From Burkholderiales bacterium (lineage in GTDB: Bacteria > Pseudomonadota > Gammaproteobacteria > Burkholderiales > Burkholderiaceae_E): a stretch of 64,000 nt of DNA. Below the pieces are notes generated by a model. It searched no databases, was not told where the DNA came from, and saw only the letters and a list, made by a program, of their open reading frames with translations. The stretch spans positions 62,001-126,000 of the forward strand of contig JAPLQF010000031.1 in NCBI GenBank assembly GCA_026399875.1. The letters are read 5' to 3'. Positions 9,145-16,260 of the stretch are shown here, in pieces (position 1 is the stretch's first letter; each line of letters begins with the position of its first letter). A program made the translations under genes and the position numbers.

Positions 9145-9897
9145 TCAGCGAACCATTCCGAAGACGTCGTCCTGCTCTGCGAGCAGTTTTTCGCCGACAT
9201 ACTGGCTGACGGCCAGCTGATGGGCGGGATCGAGATCGTTAAACTCCAGACCGAGCAAAGTGGCCGGAAAGTCTGGCCGATGATCTCGGGTCGTGGAGCG
9301 GATAACCGCTTTGACCTGAACCGTCATGGCCGACCCAAGCACCATCAGTCGGACTGACACATCGAGCTCGGTGATACCGACAGGCAGCGGGTTTTCAATG
9401 GCCACCTGCATGCCCCGCACGCTCAGATCAGCGGTAAACCCGGCACGAAACTCGTTGTCACCCGAGCCGTAGCGCACTGCGCACGGCAACATGACACCTG
9501 CCCGGCGAAGCTTGCGAACGATTTCGCGCCGCCGCTGCTCGAGGGGCGGCAATGAGAATTCGAGGCCGGGCGACTCACCCAGGATCACCCGCGTCACCGT
9601 GCTGTCGAAGGTCGAGAGATACGCGCCATCGAAATTGCTCACGCCGAATGTCTCGCCTTCCTTGACGAACACCAGCATGCCGTCGTCAGACGGGTGGGTC
9701 ACGAGAAAGCGGGTCCTGGAGATCTGTCCGACAAGGCGGACGTCCCACTTGCGCCCCGACGCGGTCAGTCGGAGTGCGGGTCGCCTGTCAGTAAGAACCG
9801 GACGCTTCCAGGAGAAGACTCTTCGTTGGTCTGTCGTCGACACCAGGCAACCCGCTGTTTCAGATTTTCGAAACCCCCCGGATGATACGGGAATCAA
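9145..9897 (-). CDS. YcgR-like PilZ-domain protein (probable c-di-GMP receptor)
   Basis: Up to 250 aa: an N-terminal YcgR-type domain (about 25-125) followed by a C-terminal PilZ domain (about 125-240). The c-di-GMP motifs are present: arginines in QRRREIVRKLRR (an RxxxR arrangement) and DLSVRG, matching D/NxSxxG. Proteins of this layout bind c-di-GMP and in enterobacteria act as a flagellar brake; the target here is unknown. The start is uncertain: the longest frame begins with TTG at 9897 without a good ribosome site, and GTG at 9843 is an alternative. It is divergent from the DUF3135-like gene, with a CRP-type palindrome at 9900-9913 between them. Confidence 0.85.
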   Translation of the reverse strand: MIPVSSGGFRKSETAGCLVSTTDQRRVFSWKRPVLTDRRPALRLTASGRKWDVRLVGQISRTRFLVTHPSDDGMLVFVKEGETFGVSNFDGAYLSTFDSTVTRVILGESPGLEFSLPPLEQRRREIVRKLRRAGVMLPCAVRYGSGDNEFRAGFTADLSVRGMQVAIENPLPVGITELDVSVRLMVLGSAMTVQVKAVIRSTTRDHRPDFPATLLGLEFNDLDPAHQLAVSQYVGEKLLAEQDDVFGMVR

Positions 9898-9899
9898 GC

Positions 9900-9913
9900 G
9901 TGACGCACGTCAC
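9900..9913. promoter_or_regulatory. CRP-family-like palindrome (GTGA-N6-TCAC)
   Basis: GTGACGCACGTCAC: perfect 6-bp arms around CA, matching the CRP/Vfr/Clp core GTGA-N6-TCAC. A TATTCT -10-like hexamer at 9955-9960 on the plus strand puts the site centre near -60 of the predicted start for the gene at 9987, close to the class I CRP position (-61.5), and the -35 region is poor, as expected for an activated promoter. It also lies just upstream of the PilZ gene on the other strand. Binding is inferred. Confidence 0.45.
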
Positions 9914-9986
9914 CCGTCGGCGGCCTGCAAGGACCGACAATGCCGGTGAGCGGCTATTCTCGGCCGACAAACGGCAGGTGCCCTCA

Positions 9987-10310
9987 ATGATCAAGTTCAA
10001 CGCCGCCCCGAAATTCGACTTCGATGAATGGGCGACGCTTTATCAGCGCGACCCCGCTGCCTTCGAAGCTCGACGCAAGGCACTCCTGGCCATCGAGATC
10101 GCCCGCGGCGGCCGGCATGCCGGCGCTGCCAAAGCGATGATCGAGCGGCTCGACAGCCAGCTCGAAGGGAAGTCGGATGCAGAACGGGCTCGCCTGTCGC
10201 TGCTCGCCATGGTGGCCTCGGCAAAACAGATGACCGACCGGCTGACCGAGTTGTCCGAGCAGTTGAAGGATCACGCCAAGCGCTTCGAGCGACGCAAGCC
10301 TCTGCCCTGA
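9987..10310 (+). CDS. DUF3135-like cytoplasmic protein, function unknown
   Basis: A 107-aa, mostly helical, charged protein. Near the N-terminus it reads FDEWATLYQRDPAAFEARRKALL, which I recall as the pattern of the DUF3135 family (FDEW...DP..FE.RR). The rest is a predicted coiled helix ending in a basic tail, with no signal peptide or membrane segment. ATG 9987 is preceded by an AGG-containing site about ten bases upstream; longer frames run back over the palindrome at 9900 and are unlikely. It ends one base before tRNA-Thr, which is on the other strand. Confidence 0.7.
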   Translation: MIKFNAAPKFDFDEWATLYQRDPAAFEARRKALLAIEIARGGRHAGAAKAMIERLDSQLEGKSDAERARLSLLAMVASAKQMTDRLTELSEQLKDHAKRFERRKPLP

Positions 10311-10311
10311 G

Positions 10312-10387
10312 TGGTGCCCCCGATAGGAATCGAACCCACAACCTTCGGTTTACAAAACCGCTGCTCTACCGATTGAGCTACAGGGGC
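10312..10387 (-). tRNA. tRNA-Thr (anticodon UGU)
   Basis: A 76-nt cloverleaf reads on the minus strand from 10387 to 10312. The acceptor arm GCCCCTG pairs with CGGGGGC, the D arm is GCTC/GAGC, the anticodon loop is TTTGTAA with anticodon TGT, the T loop is TTCGATT, and CCA is encoded (10314-10312). The outer anticodon-stem pair (27-43) is a G-A mismatch; the other four pair. A TACAAT box lies upstream on the minus strand (10454-10449). It probably reads ACA and, by wobble, ACG. Confidence 0.96.
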
Positions 10388-10482
10388 ATCTCTTGAAACT
10401 TCTGCCGCTCAGGCGTCATCGTTGCCGACACGCCTTCGCAGGTGCGACATTGTAGGCTGACCCGGCCATTGAACGCACGGAC

Positions 10483-11049
10483 CTACTTGATACGAGTCAG
10501 GTGAGGACGGCCGGGCCGCGGACTGCCACCAGGGGGCGAATCGTCCGGAGGCGGGACAGTCCCGGCATTCCCGCTGCCGGCATTCCCGGCACCTGAAACA
10601 GGCGTCAAGCCTTGCGCTGGCGCCGAGGGTTCTGGCTCAGGGGTCGCCGAATTCACCAGCGAAAACGGCGAGGCCGCCGCTTCGGCAGTTGCCGTCGACG
10701 CAGGACCGTCACTGGCGGCATCAGGGTTTGCCATGGCCTTGGGCACATCGAACGCCATGCCATGACCATTTTCGCGAGCATAGATCGCGCTGATGCAATC
10801 GATCGGCACCGAGATCTCGCGGGCGACGCCGCCAAACCTTGCCTGGAAACTGATCAGCTCATTGCCGAGTGAAAGCCGATTGGTCGCGCCAAGCGACACG
10901 TTCAGCACGATCTCGCCGGCCTTGACGTATTCCATCGGCACCTCGGTGCGGTGATCGACCGCCACCGCGAGATACGGCGTAAAGCCGTTATCGCCGCACC
11001 ATTCGTGAATGGCCCTGATCAGATAGGGCTTGGTGGAGGTCTCGGACAC
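10483..11049 (-). CDS. sspB: ClpXP adaptor protein SspB
   Basis: Binds ssrA-tagged peptides released from stalled ribosomes and delivers them to ClpXP. The 188-aa protein has the folded peptide-binding domain at about 1-110 (STKPYLIRAIHEWC, then FQARFGG), a Gly/Pro/Ala-rich flexible linker and the C-terminal ClpX-docking tail RPHLTRIK. The linker is longer than the E. coli one. The start is GTG at 11049, with GAGG about a dozen bases upstream; no ATG fits. It lies 13 bp downstream of sspA, the usual pair. Confidence 0.95.
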   Translation of the reverse strand: MSETSTKPYLIRAIHEWCGDNGFTPYLAVAVDHRTEVPMEYVKAGEIVLNVSLGATNRLSLGNELISFQARFGGVAREISVPIDCISAIYARENGHGMAFDVPKAMANPDAASDGPASTATAEAAASPFSLVNSATPEPEPSAPAQGLTPVSGAGNAGSGNAGTVPPPDDSPPGGSPRPGRPHLTRIK

Positions 11050-11062
11050 GGTAATGACCGCC

Positions 11063-11677
11063 TCAGCGCCGCATGACCTTTTCCGAAGGCGTCAGCGCTT
11101 CGATGTAAGCCGGACGCGAGAAGATGCGCTCGGCATATTTCATCAGCGGGGCGGCGCTCTTGGGCATCTCGATCGCATAGTGATCAAGGCGCCAGAGCAG
11201 CGGCGCAATCGCCACGTCGAGCATCGAGAAATCTTCACCGAGCATGAATTTGTTCTTGATGAAGATCGGTGTGAGCTGGGTCAGGCGATCGCGGATCTGC
11301 AGGCGCGCTCGCTCCATCAGCTTGGCCGTTTCCTTGCTGTGATCGCGACGCTCGATCTGCTGCACATGAACAAAGAGCTCACGCTCGAAGTTGAACAGAA
11401 AGAGGCGAGCCCGGGCACGCATGACCGGATCGGCAGGCATCAGCTGCGGATGCGGGAATCGCTCATCAATGTATTCATTGATGATGTTCGATTCGTAGAG
11501 AATCAGATCGCGCTCGACCAGGATGGGCACCTGGCCATAGGGATTCATGATCGAGATATCTTCGGGCTTGTTGTAAAGGTCAACATCACGAATCTCGAAA
11601 TCCATGCCCTTTTCAAACAGCACGAAGCGGCAGCGTTGGCTGAATGGGCAGGTCGTGCCCGAATACAGGACCATCAT
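11063..11677 (-). CDS. sspA: Stringent starvation protein A
   Basis: A glutathione-S-transferase-fold protein that binds RNA polymerase and helps stationary-phase and acid survival. The 204-aa product shows the conserved start MMVLYSGTTCPFSQRCRFVL, the FNKPED-like YNKPED loop, NPYGQVPILVERDLILYESN and the C-terminal helical domain with PHPQLMPADP. Two ATGs stand in tandem (11677 and 11674), with GAGGAG eight bases upstream of the first. It lies 115 bp downstream of petC, the order common in Burkholderiales, with a possible promoter of its own in that gap. Confidence 0.96.
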   Translation of the reverse strand: MMVLYSGTTCPFSQRCRFVLFEKGMDFEIRDVDLYNKPEDISIMNPYGQVPILVERDLILYESNIINEYIDERFPHPQLMPADPVMRARARLFLFNFERELFVHVQQIERRDHSKETAKLMERARLQIRDRLTQLTPIFIKNKFMLGEDFSMLDVAIAPLLWRLDHYAIEMPKSAAPLMKYAERIFSRPAYIEALTPSEKVMRR

Positions 11678-11792
11678 GGGCTTCGCTCCTCAGGAGACAG
11701 ACCGGCTGACACCGGTTCAGAAAAGATTAAGACTGAAAGAGACGGCGCAAGCCCTTGTCGGTTCGCGCTGTCTCGGGAAGCGGAGACTGCGA

Positions 11793-12683
11793 TTACTTGA
11801 TGTCTTTCCAGTACTCGCGATTAAGCCACCAGGCCAGAACTGAAAACAGGGACAGAAACAGCAGCACGCCGGTGCCAAGGCGAGTCCGGGTCTGCGCGGA
11901 CGGGTCGGAAACATAGGTCAGAAACGCGACCAGATCGGCGATCTGGCCATCGTACTGAGACTGGGTCAGCGTGCCACCAACCGCCGGGGTGAGCGTCACA
12001 ATCGAGCCCTCATGAGCATGGCCATCCTTGATCGCTTCGACCGTCTCGGTACGCTGACCGGTCAGGGCATCGATCGTGATAAGGGTTTTTGCTAGCGCAT
12101 GCTGGCCCGGTTTGGCATCGGCTGCGGCTTTGACTTCCTCGATGCTTGCGCCGCGCGAGCCCTGGAGCTCCCAGAGCACATGCGGCATGCCGACATTCGG
12201 GTAGACGGTGTTGTTCCAGCCGGTCGCCCGTGACGAGTCGCGATAAAAGCCACGCAGGTAGGTGTAGAGCCAGTCGGAACCGCTGCCGTCATGCGACGAC
12301 CGCGATCGGGCGGTCACCGAGAGGTCTGGAGGCATCGCGCCGAACCATTCCTTGGCATCCTTGGCCGACATCGACACCTTCATCGTGTCACCGACCTTTG
12401 CGTCGGTCGGGATCAGGTTGTCTCTGATCTGGGCTTCGGTCAGGCCGAGGTCGGTCAAGCGGTTGTAGCGCATGAGCGACGCACCGTGACAATTGAGGCA
12501 GTAGTTCACGAAGGTCTTGGCCCCGTTTTGCAGCGAGGGCAGGTCCTTGAGTTTCTCGGTCGGGAAGCGATCGAGCGCGACGCCACCGCCGGCGGCCTGG
12601 ACGCTCAGGGCACACAGGCCCAGCGTTGCCGCAATCAGTGCGGGGGCGAGACGGGCAGCAAATCGGAAAATCGGGTACGTCAT
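11793..12683 (-). CDS. petC: Ubiquinol-cytochrome c reductase, cytochrome c1 subunit
   Basis: Haem-carrying subunit of the bc1 complex, which accepts electrons from the Rieske protein and passes them to soluble cytochrome c. The 296-aa precursor has a cleavable signal peptide ending near VQAAGGG, the haem site C62-x-x-C65-H66 (CLNCH), the axial methionine region NVGMPHVLWELQG, and a C-terminal membrane anchor before the tail WWLNREYWKDIK. It is the third gene of petABC, 42 bp after petB, on the minus strand. The RDSSRATGWNN stretch is typical of betaproteobacterial c1. Confidence 0.96.
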   Translation of the reverse strand: MTYPIFRFAARLAPALIAATLGLCALSVQAAGGGVALDRFPTEKLKDLPSLQNGAKTFVNYCLNCHGASLMRYNRLTDLGLTEAQIRDNLIPTDAKVGDTMKVSMSAKDAKEWFGAMPPDLSVTARSRSSHDGSGSDWLYTYLRGFYRDSSRATGWNNTVYPNVGMPHVLWELQGSRGASIEEVKAAADAKPGQHALAKTLITIDALTGQRTETVEAIKDGHAHEGSIVTLTPAVGGTLTQSQYDGQIADLVAFLTYVSDPSAQTRTRLGTGVLLFLSLFSVLAWWLNREYWKDIK

Positions 12684-12725
12684 GGCACGGTCCAGTTCAG
12701 GCGGGTCTTGTCTTGGTGCGCGGAC

Positions 12726-14117
12726 TCAATGAGCCGCAAACGTGACGCGATCGGGCACGGGCTTGAATTCACCCATTGCGCTCCACCACGGCATGAACAG
12801 GAAGAACCCGAAGTAGAGGAGCGTTCCGACCTGCGAGATGATCTGGCCCACCGGCGACGGCGGCTGCACGCCGGTGTAACCCAGCACCAGGAACACGATG
12901 ACAAAAGCGGCATAAACATACTTGTGCCAGCCCGGCCGGTAGCGGATCGATTTGACCTCGCTGTTGTCGATCCAGGGCATCGCAAAGAAGATCATGACCG
13001 AGGCGCCCATGGCGACCACGCCCCAGAACTTGGCATCGAGCACCAGAAAGCCGACCAGCATCGCGCCGACCGCCAGCGTGGCGATCAGCTTGGACAGCGA
13101 TCTCGTGCCGCGGCTCATCCAGACGACTGCCAGGAAGATCAGCAGGAAGGGGGTCAGGCCCCACAGCATGAAGTCGGAGGTAATGGCACGCAGAATCGAG
13201 TAGTAGGGCGTGAAGTACCAGACGGGTGCGATGTGGGCAGGCGTCTTGAGCGGGTCGGCCGGGACGAAGTTGTTGTATTCGAGGAAATAGCCGCCCATCT
13301 CCGGGGCGAAGAAGATCACCGCCGAGAAGACGAGCAGGAACACCGAGACGCCCATGATGTCGTGCACGGTGTAGTAGGGGTGAAAAGGAATGCCGTCAAG
13401 CGGGATGCCGTCGGCATTTTTCTTTGCCTTGATCTCGACACCGTCGGGGTTGTTGGAGCCGACCTCGTGCAGCGCGACGATGTGAGCGGCGACCAGGCCG
13501 AGCAGCACCAGCGGGATCGCGATCACATGGAAGGCAAAGAAGCGGTTGAGCGTGGCATCACCGACCACATAGTCGCCGCGAATCCAGAGCGAGAGTTCCG
13601 GGCCGATGAAGGGGATCGCGGAAAACAGATTCACGATGACCTGCGCGCCCCAGTAGGACATCTGACCCCAGGGAAGCAGGTAGCCGAAGAAGGCTTCGGC
13701 CATCAGGACCAGAAAGATCAGGCAGCCGAAGATCCAGATCAGTTCGCGCGGCTTGCGGTAGGAGCCGTAAATCAGGCCCCGGAACATGTGAAGGTAGATG
13801 ACGACGAAGAAGGCCGAGGCGCCGGTCGAGTGCATGTAGCGCACCAGCCAGCCCCAGGGCACATCGCGCATGATGTATTCGACCGACTCGAAGGCCTTGG
13901 CCGAGTCAGGCTTGTAGTGCATCGTGAGGAAGATGCCGGTGACAATCTGGAGCACAAGAACCAGCGTGGCCAATGCACCAAAAAAGTAGAAAAAATTGAA
14001 GTTTTTGGGCGCGTAGTATTCGGAGAGGTGCGCCTTCCAGGTCGAGGTCAGCGGAAAGCGCTGGTCTACCCAGCCGAGCACACCGGTGGTATCGATTTTC
14101 TTGTCAGCAGATGCCAT
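12726..14117 (-). CDS. petB: Ubiquinol-cytochrome c reductase, cytochrome b subunit
   Basis: Membrane core of the bc1 complex, with eight helices, two b haems and the Qo and Qi quinone sites. The 463-aa protein carries the haem-ligand histidines on helix B (MHSTGASAFFVVIYLHMFRG) and helix D (FAFHVIAI and AAHIVALHEVGSN). The Qo motif reads PVWYF instead of the mitochondrial PEWY, a variant I recall from beta- and gammaproteobacteria. ATG 14117 with AAGGA eight bases upstream is chosen over a longer frame to 14273 that would overlap petA by 139 bases. Middle gene of petABC. Confidence 0.96.
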   Translation of the reverse strand: MASADKKIDTTGVLGWVDQRFPLTSTWKAHLSEYYAPKNFNFFYFFGALATLVLVLQIVTGIFLTMHYKPDSAKAFESVEYIMRDVPWGWLVRYMHSTGASAFFVVIYLHMFRGLIYGSYRKPRELIWIFGCLIFLVLMAEAFFGYLLPWGQMSYWGAQVIVNLFSAIPFIGPELSLWIRGDYVVGDATLNRFFAFHVIAIPLVLLGLVAAHIVALHEVGSNNPDGVEIKAKKNADGIPLDGIPFHPYYTVHDIMGVSVFLLVFSAVIFFAPEMGGYFLEYNNFVPADPLKTPAHIAPVWYFTPYYSILRAITSDFMLWGLTPFLLIFLAVVWMSRGTRSLSKLIATLAVGAMLVGFLVLDAKFWGVVAMGASVMIFFAMPWIDNSEVKSIRYRPGWHKYVYAAFVIVFLVLGYTGVQPPSPVGQIISQVGTLLYFGFFLFMPWWSAMGEFKPVPDRVTFAAH

Positions 14118-14134
14118 GTGAAGATCCTTGATCG

Positions 14135-14764
14135 TCAGGCTTTTTTGTCTTCGCCAATCAGCAGGCGCGTGTCGGTGAGATAGGTATGCGGCGGCACATC
14201 GAGATTGGCGTTGGCCGGCTTGTTCTTGAAGACCCGGCCGGCCATGTCGAAGGTGGAACCGTGGCAGGGGCACAGGAAGCCGCCCTGCCAGTCACCGGGC
14301 AGCGAGGGCTGGGCGCCCGGGGTAAATTTGTCGCTCGGCGAGCAGCCGAGGTGCGAACAGATACCGACTACCACCAGGTATTCGGGTTTGATAGAGCGGG
14401 CCTGGTTCTGGGCATAGGCCGGCGTCGGAATCTGGTAGGGCTTGAGCGACTTGGGATCGAGGACTTCGTTCTCGGTGGCCTTGAGCGACTCGAGCATTTC
14501 GGGCGTGCGACGGACAATCCAGACCGGGTTGCCGCGCCACTCGACCCGGCGCAACTCGCCCGGCGCCATGCCGGAGATGTCGGCTTCGACAGGCGCGCCG
14601 GCGGCCTTGGCGCGCTCGGAGGGCTGGAAGGTCGAGACAAACGGGATGGCACAGGCAGCGGCACCGATGGCGCCGACAGCCGAGGCGGTCACGAGCGCGT
14701 TGCGGCGTGATGAATCGTTGGACTCGTCGTGCCCGAAGGACACGTTCGAGGGGTGATCGGCCAT
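14135..14764 (-). CDS. petA: Ubiquinol-cytochrome c reductase, Rieske iron-sulfur subunit
   Basis: Carries the [2Fe-2S] centre that takes electrons from quinol at the Qo site. The 209-aa protein has a twin-arginine region (SSRRNALVTASAVG) before its single membrane helix, so it is probably exported by the Tat system encoded at 24-26 kb. The cluster motifs CSHLGCSP and CPCHGS are intact. ATG 14764 has GAGG five to eight bases upstream. First gene of the minus-strand pet operon; the 230-bp gap to mscL holds a TATACT -10 candidate and a CRP/FNR-type palindrome. Confidence 0.96.
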   Translation of the reverse strand: MADHPSNVSFGHDESNDSSRRNALVTASAVGAIGAAACAIPFVSTFQPSERAKAAGAPVEADISGMAPGELRRVEWRGNPVWIVRRTPEMLESLKATENEVLDPKSLKPYQIPTPAYAQNQARSIKPEYLVVVGICSHLGCSPSDKFTPGAQPSLPGDWQGGFLCPCHGSTFDMAGRVFKNKPANANLDVPPHTYLTDTRLLIGEDKKA

Positions 14765-14845
14765 GAAAACCTCGTGGAGACGAAAGGGGGCAGTGCTGAC
14801 GCACGCCTGGAGGACGCAGATTCCAATTCTAGCTTATTGCGGCGC

Positions 14846-14851
14846 AGTATA
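14846..14851 (-). promoter_or_regulatory. Candidate -10 box of the petABC promoter
   Basis: TATACT on the minus strand, 82 bp upstream of the petA start codon. The expected -35 position (around 14869-14874) reads CAAGCT, a poor match, suggesting activator dependence. The palindrome at 14891-14906 is centred about 60 bp upstream of the predicted start point. Inferred from spacing only. Confidence 0.4.
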
Positions 14852-14890
14852 GAAATCTCGCCGCCCGAAGCTTGGCAGATGGGCGACACC

Positions 14891-14906
14891 CGTGATACTT
14901 ATCACG
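14891..14906. promoter_or_regulatory. CRP/FNR-family palindrome upstream of petABC
   Basis: CGTGATACTTATCACG: perfect 7-bp arms around CT. The core fits GTGA-N6-TCAC (CRP type) and also resembles the FNR layout TTGAT-N4-ATCAA with the outer base changed to G/C. It lies in the petA-mscL divergent region, near -60 relative to the candidate pet promoter and 89 bp before mscL. A respiratory operon is a sensible target for such a regulator, but binding is not shown. Confidence 0.5.
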
Positions 14907-14994
14907 CCCCCGGGCCATTCGCGCAATAAACCCTGGCGTGGCCCTACATTTCAGTCATGTTGACCGACTGGACCTATTACGGAGTGATCGTTTC

Positions 14995-15432
14995 ATGAGC
15001 CTGTTTTCTGAATTCAAGGAATTTGCCGTCAAGGGCAATGCCATCGACCTGGCAGTCGGTGTGATCATCGGCGCCGCGTTCGGCAAGATCGTCGATTCGC
15101 TTGTGGGCGATGTGATCATGCCCTTCCTGTCGGCGCTGCTCGGCGGAAAGTTCGACTTCTCCAGCCTGTATACCGTTCTCGGAACGGTTCCGCCCGGCGT
15201 GGCCAACAACCTGGACGCGATCAAGAAGGCCGGGGTGCCGGTGTTCGCCTATGGCAACTTCATCACCATCCTGATCAATTTCATTCTGATGGCCTTCGTG
15301 ATCTTCATGCTGATTCGCCAGTTGAAGAAGCTGACTGAGACGCACGAAGCGGCCGAGGCGCCGCCTGAAGTCCCCGCCGCCGAAAAGCTGCTCTCCGAGA
15401 TCCGCGACGAGCTGCGCCGCCGCCCTGCCTGA
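14995..15432 (+). CDS. mscL: Large-conductance mechanosensitive channel
   Basis: Pentameric inner-membrane channel that opens under membrane tension to release solutes during osmotic downshock. The 145-aa subunit starts MSLFSEFKEFAVKGNAIDLA with the amphipathic N-terminal helix, then TM1 (VGVIIGAAFGKIVDSLV), a periplasmic loop, TM2 (FITILINFILMAFVIFMLI) and the charged C-terminal bundle. Length is close to the family norm. ATG 14995 has GGAG at 14981-14984. It converges with the Nif3-type gene, 15 bp away. Confidence 0.96.
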   Translation: MSLFSEFKEFAVKGNAIDLAVGVIIGAAFGKIVDSLVGDVIMPFLSALLGGKFDFSSLYTVLGTVPPGVANNLDAIKKAGVPVFAYGNFITILINFILMAFVIFMLIRQLKKLTETHEAAEAPPEVPAAEKLLSEIRDELRRRPA

Positions 15433-15447
15433 AACAGGTCGGACCGG

Positions 15448-16260
15448 TCAGACAGGATTCGGGTCGTCGACAAAGACGACCTCGAGTCCGAAGCGTGTTC
15501 TCAGTAGCTCGCCGAGCGCCTGCACACCATAGCGCTCGGTGGCGTGATGCCCGGCTGCCGCATAGATCACCCCGGCTTCACGGGCGAGGTGGGTGGTGCG
15601 TTCTGCGATCTCACCGCTCACGTAGGCATCGGCGCCGGCATCGATCGCCTGCTGAAGGCTGTCTTGAGCCGCGCCGGTGCACCAGGCGATGCGCCTGATC
15701 GGCCGAGATAACTCGCCCACCAGCAGCGGCTCTCGACCCAGCGTCGCGCGCAATGAAGCCGCCAGGTCGGCTGCGCTGAGCGGCTCGGCGCCCGGCGCAT
15801 CGAGCTCGGCCATCCGGACAAGGCCGTCCTTGCCGAGCGCTTCACCGTCCGGCCAGCCCATCCGGCGGGCAAGCTGCACGTTATTGCCGAAATCCGGATG
15901 GACGTCGAGCGGCAGGTGGTAGGCAAACAGACTGATGTCGTGGGCCAGCAGGGTGGCGAGGCGGCGGCGGCGGGGTCCGATCACGCGAGGATCGTCGCCG
16001 CGCCAGAACCAGCCGTGATGGACCAGCATCGCCTGCGCGCCCTCGCGCACGGCTGCCTCGACCAGCGCCAGGCTCGCAGTGACGCCGCAGACGACCTTGG
16101 TGATCTGCGGCGCGCCTTCCACCTGCAGACCGTTTGGGCAATAATCGGCGAATCGCCTGGCGTCGAGCAGATCATCGAGAAACGCGGCGAGCTCGCCCCG
16201 ACCGAGCGGCGCCGAACTGCCCGCCTGCTGCCTTCCGATTTCTTTCCCGGTTACCGTCAT
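15448..16260 (-). CDS. Nif3-like dinuclear metal-binding protein
   Basis: A 270-aa member of the Nif3/YbgI family (often labelled GTP cyclohydrolase I type 2), whose reaction is unsettled. Family features are RFADYCPNGLQVEG near the N-terminus, the metal-site segment MLVHHGWFW, and the C-terminal AAGHHATERYG with further metal ligands. The only credible start is ATG 16260, which shares two bases with the start codon of the protease gene on the other strand. The first 20 or so residues after it look unlike the family and may be spacer. The neighbour order Nif3-protease-tat/pet is common in Burkholderiales. Confidence 0.9.
   Translation of the reverse strand: MTVTGKEIGRQQAGSSAPLGRGELAAFLDDLLDARRFADYCPNGLQVEGAPQITKVVCGVTASLALVEAAVREGAQAMLVHHGWFWRGDDPRVIGPRRRRLATLLAHDISLFAYHLPLDVHPDFGNNVQLARRMGWPDGEALGKDGLVRMAELDAPGAEPLSAADLAASLRATLGREPLLVGELSRPIRRIAWCTGAAQDSLQQAIDAGADAYVSGEIAERTTHLAREAGVIYAAAGHHATERYGVQALGELLRTRFGLEVVFVDDPNPV

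Noticed and set aside
12291-14183. A 630-aa open frame on the plus strand opposite petB and part of petC
   Set aside because: Antisense to clear bc1 genes, highly charged low-information sequence, no ribosome site.
14834-14929. An 8-bp inverted repeat (TTATTGCG / CGCAATAA) across the petA-mscL gap
   Set aside because: With an 80-bp spacer, an 8-bp match is expected by chance in a gap this long.
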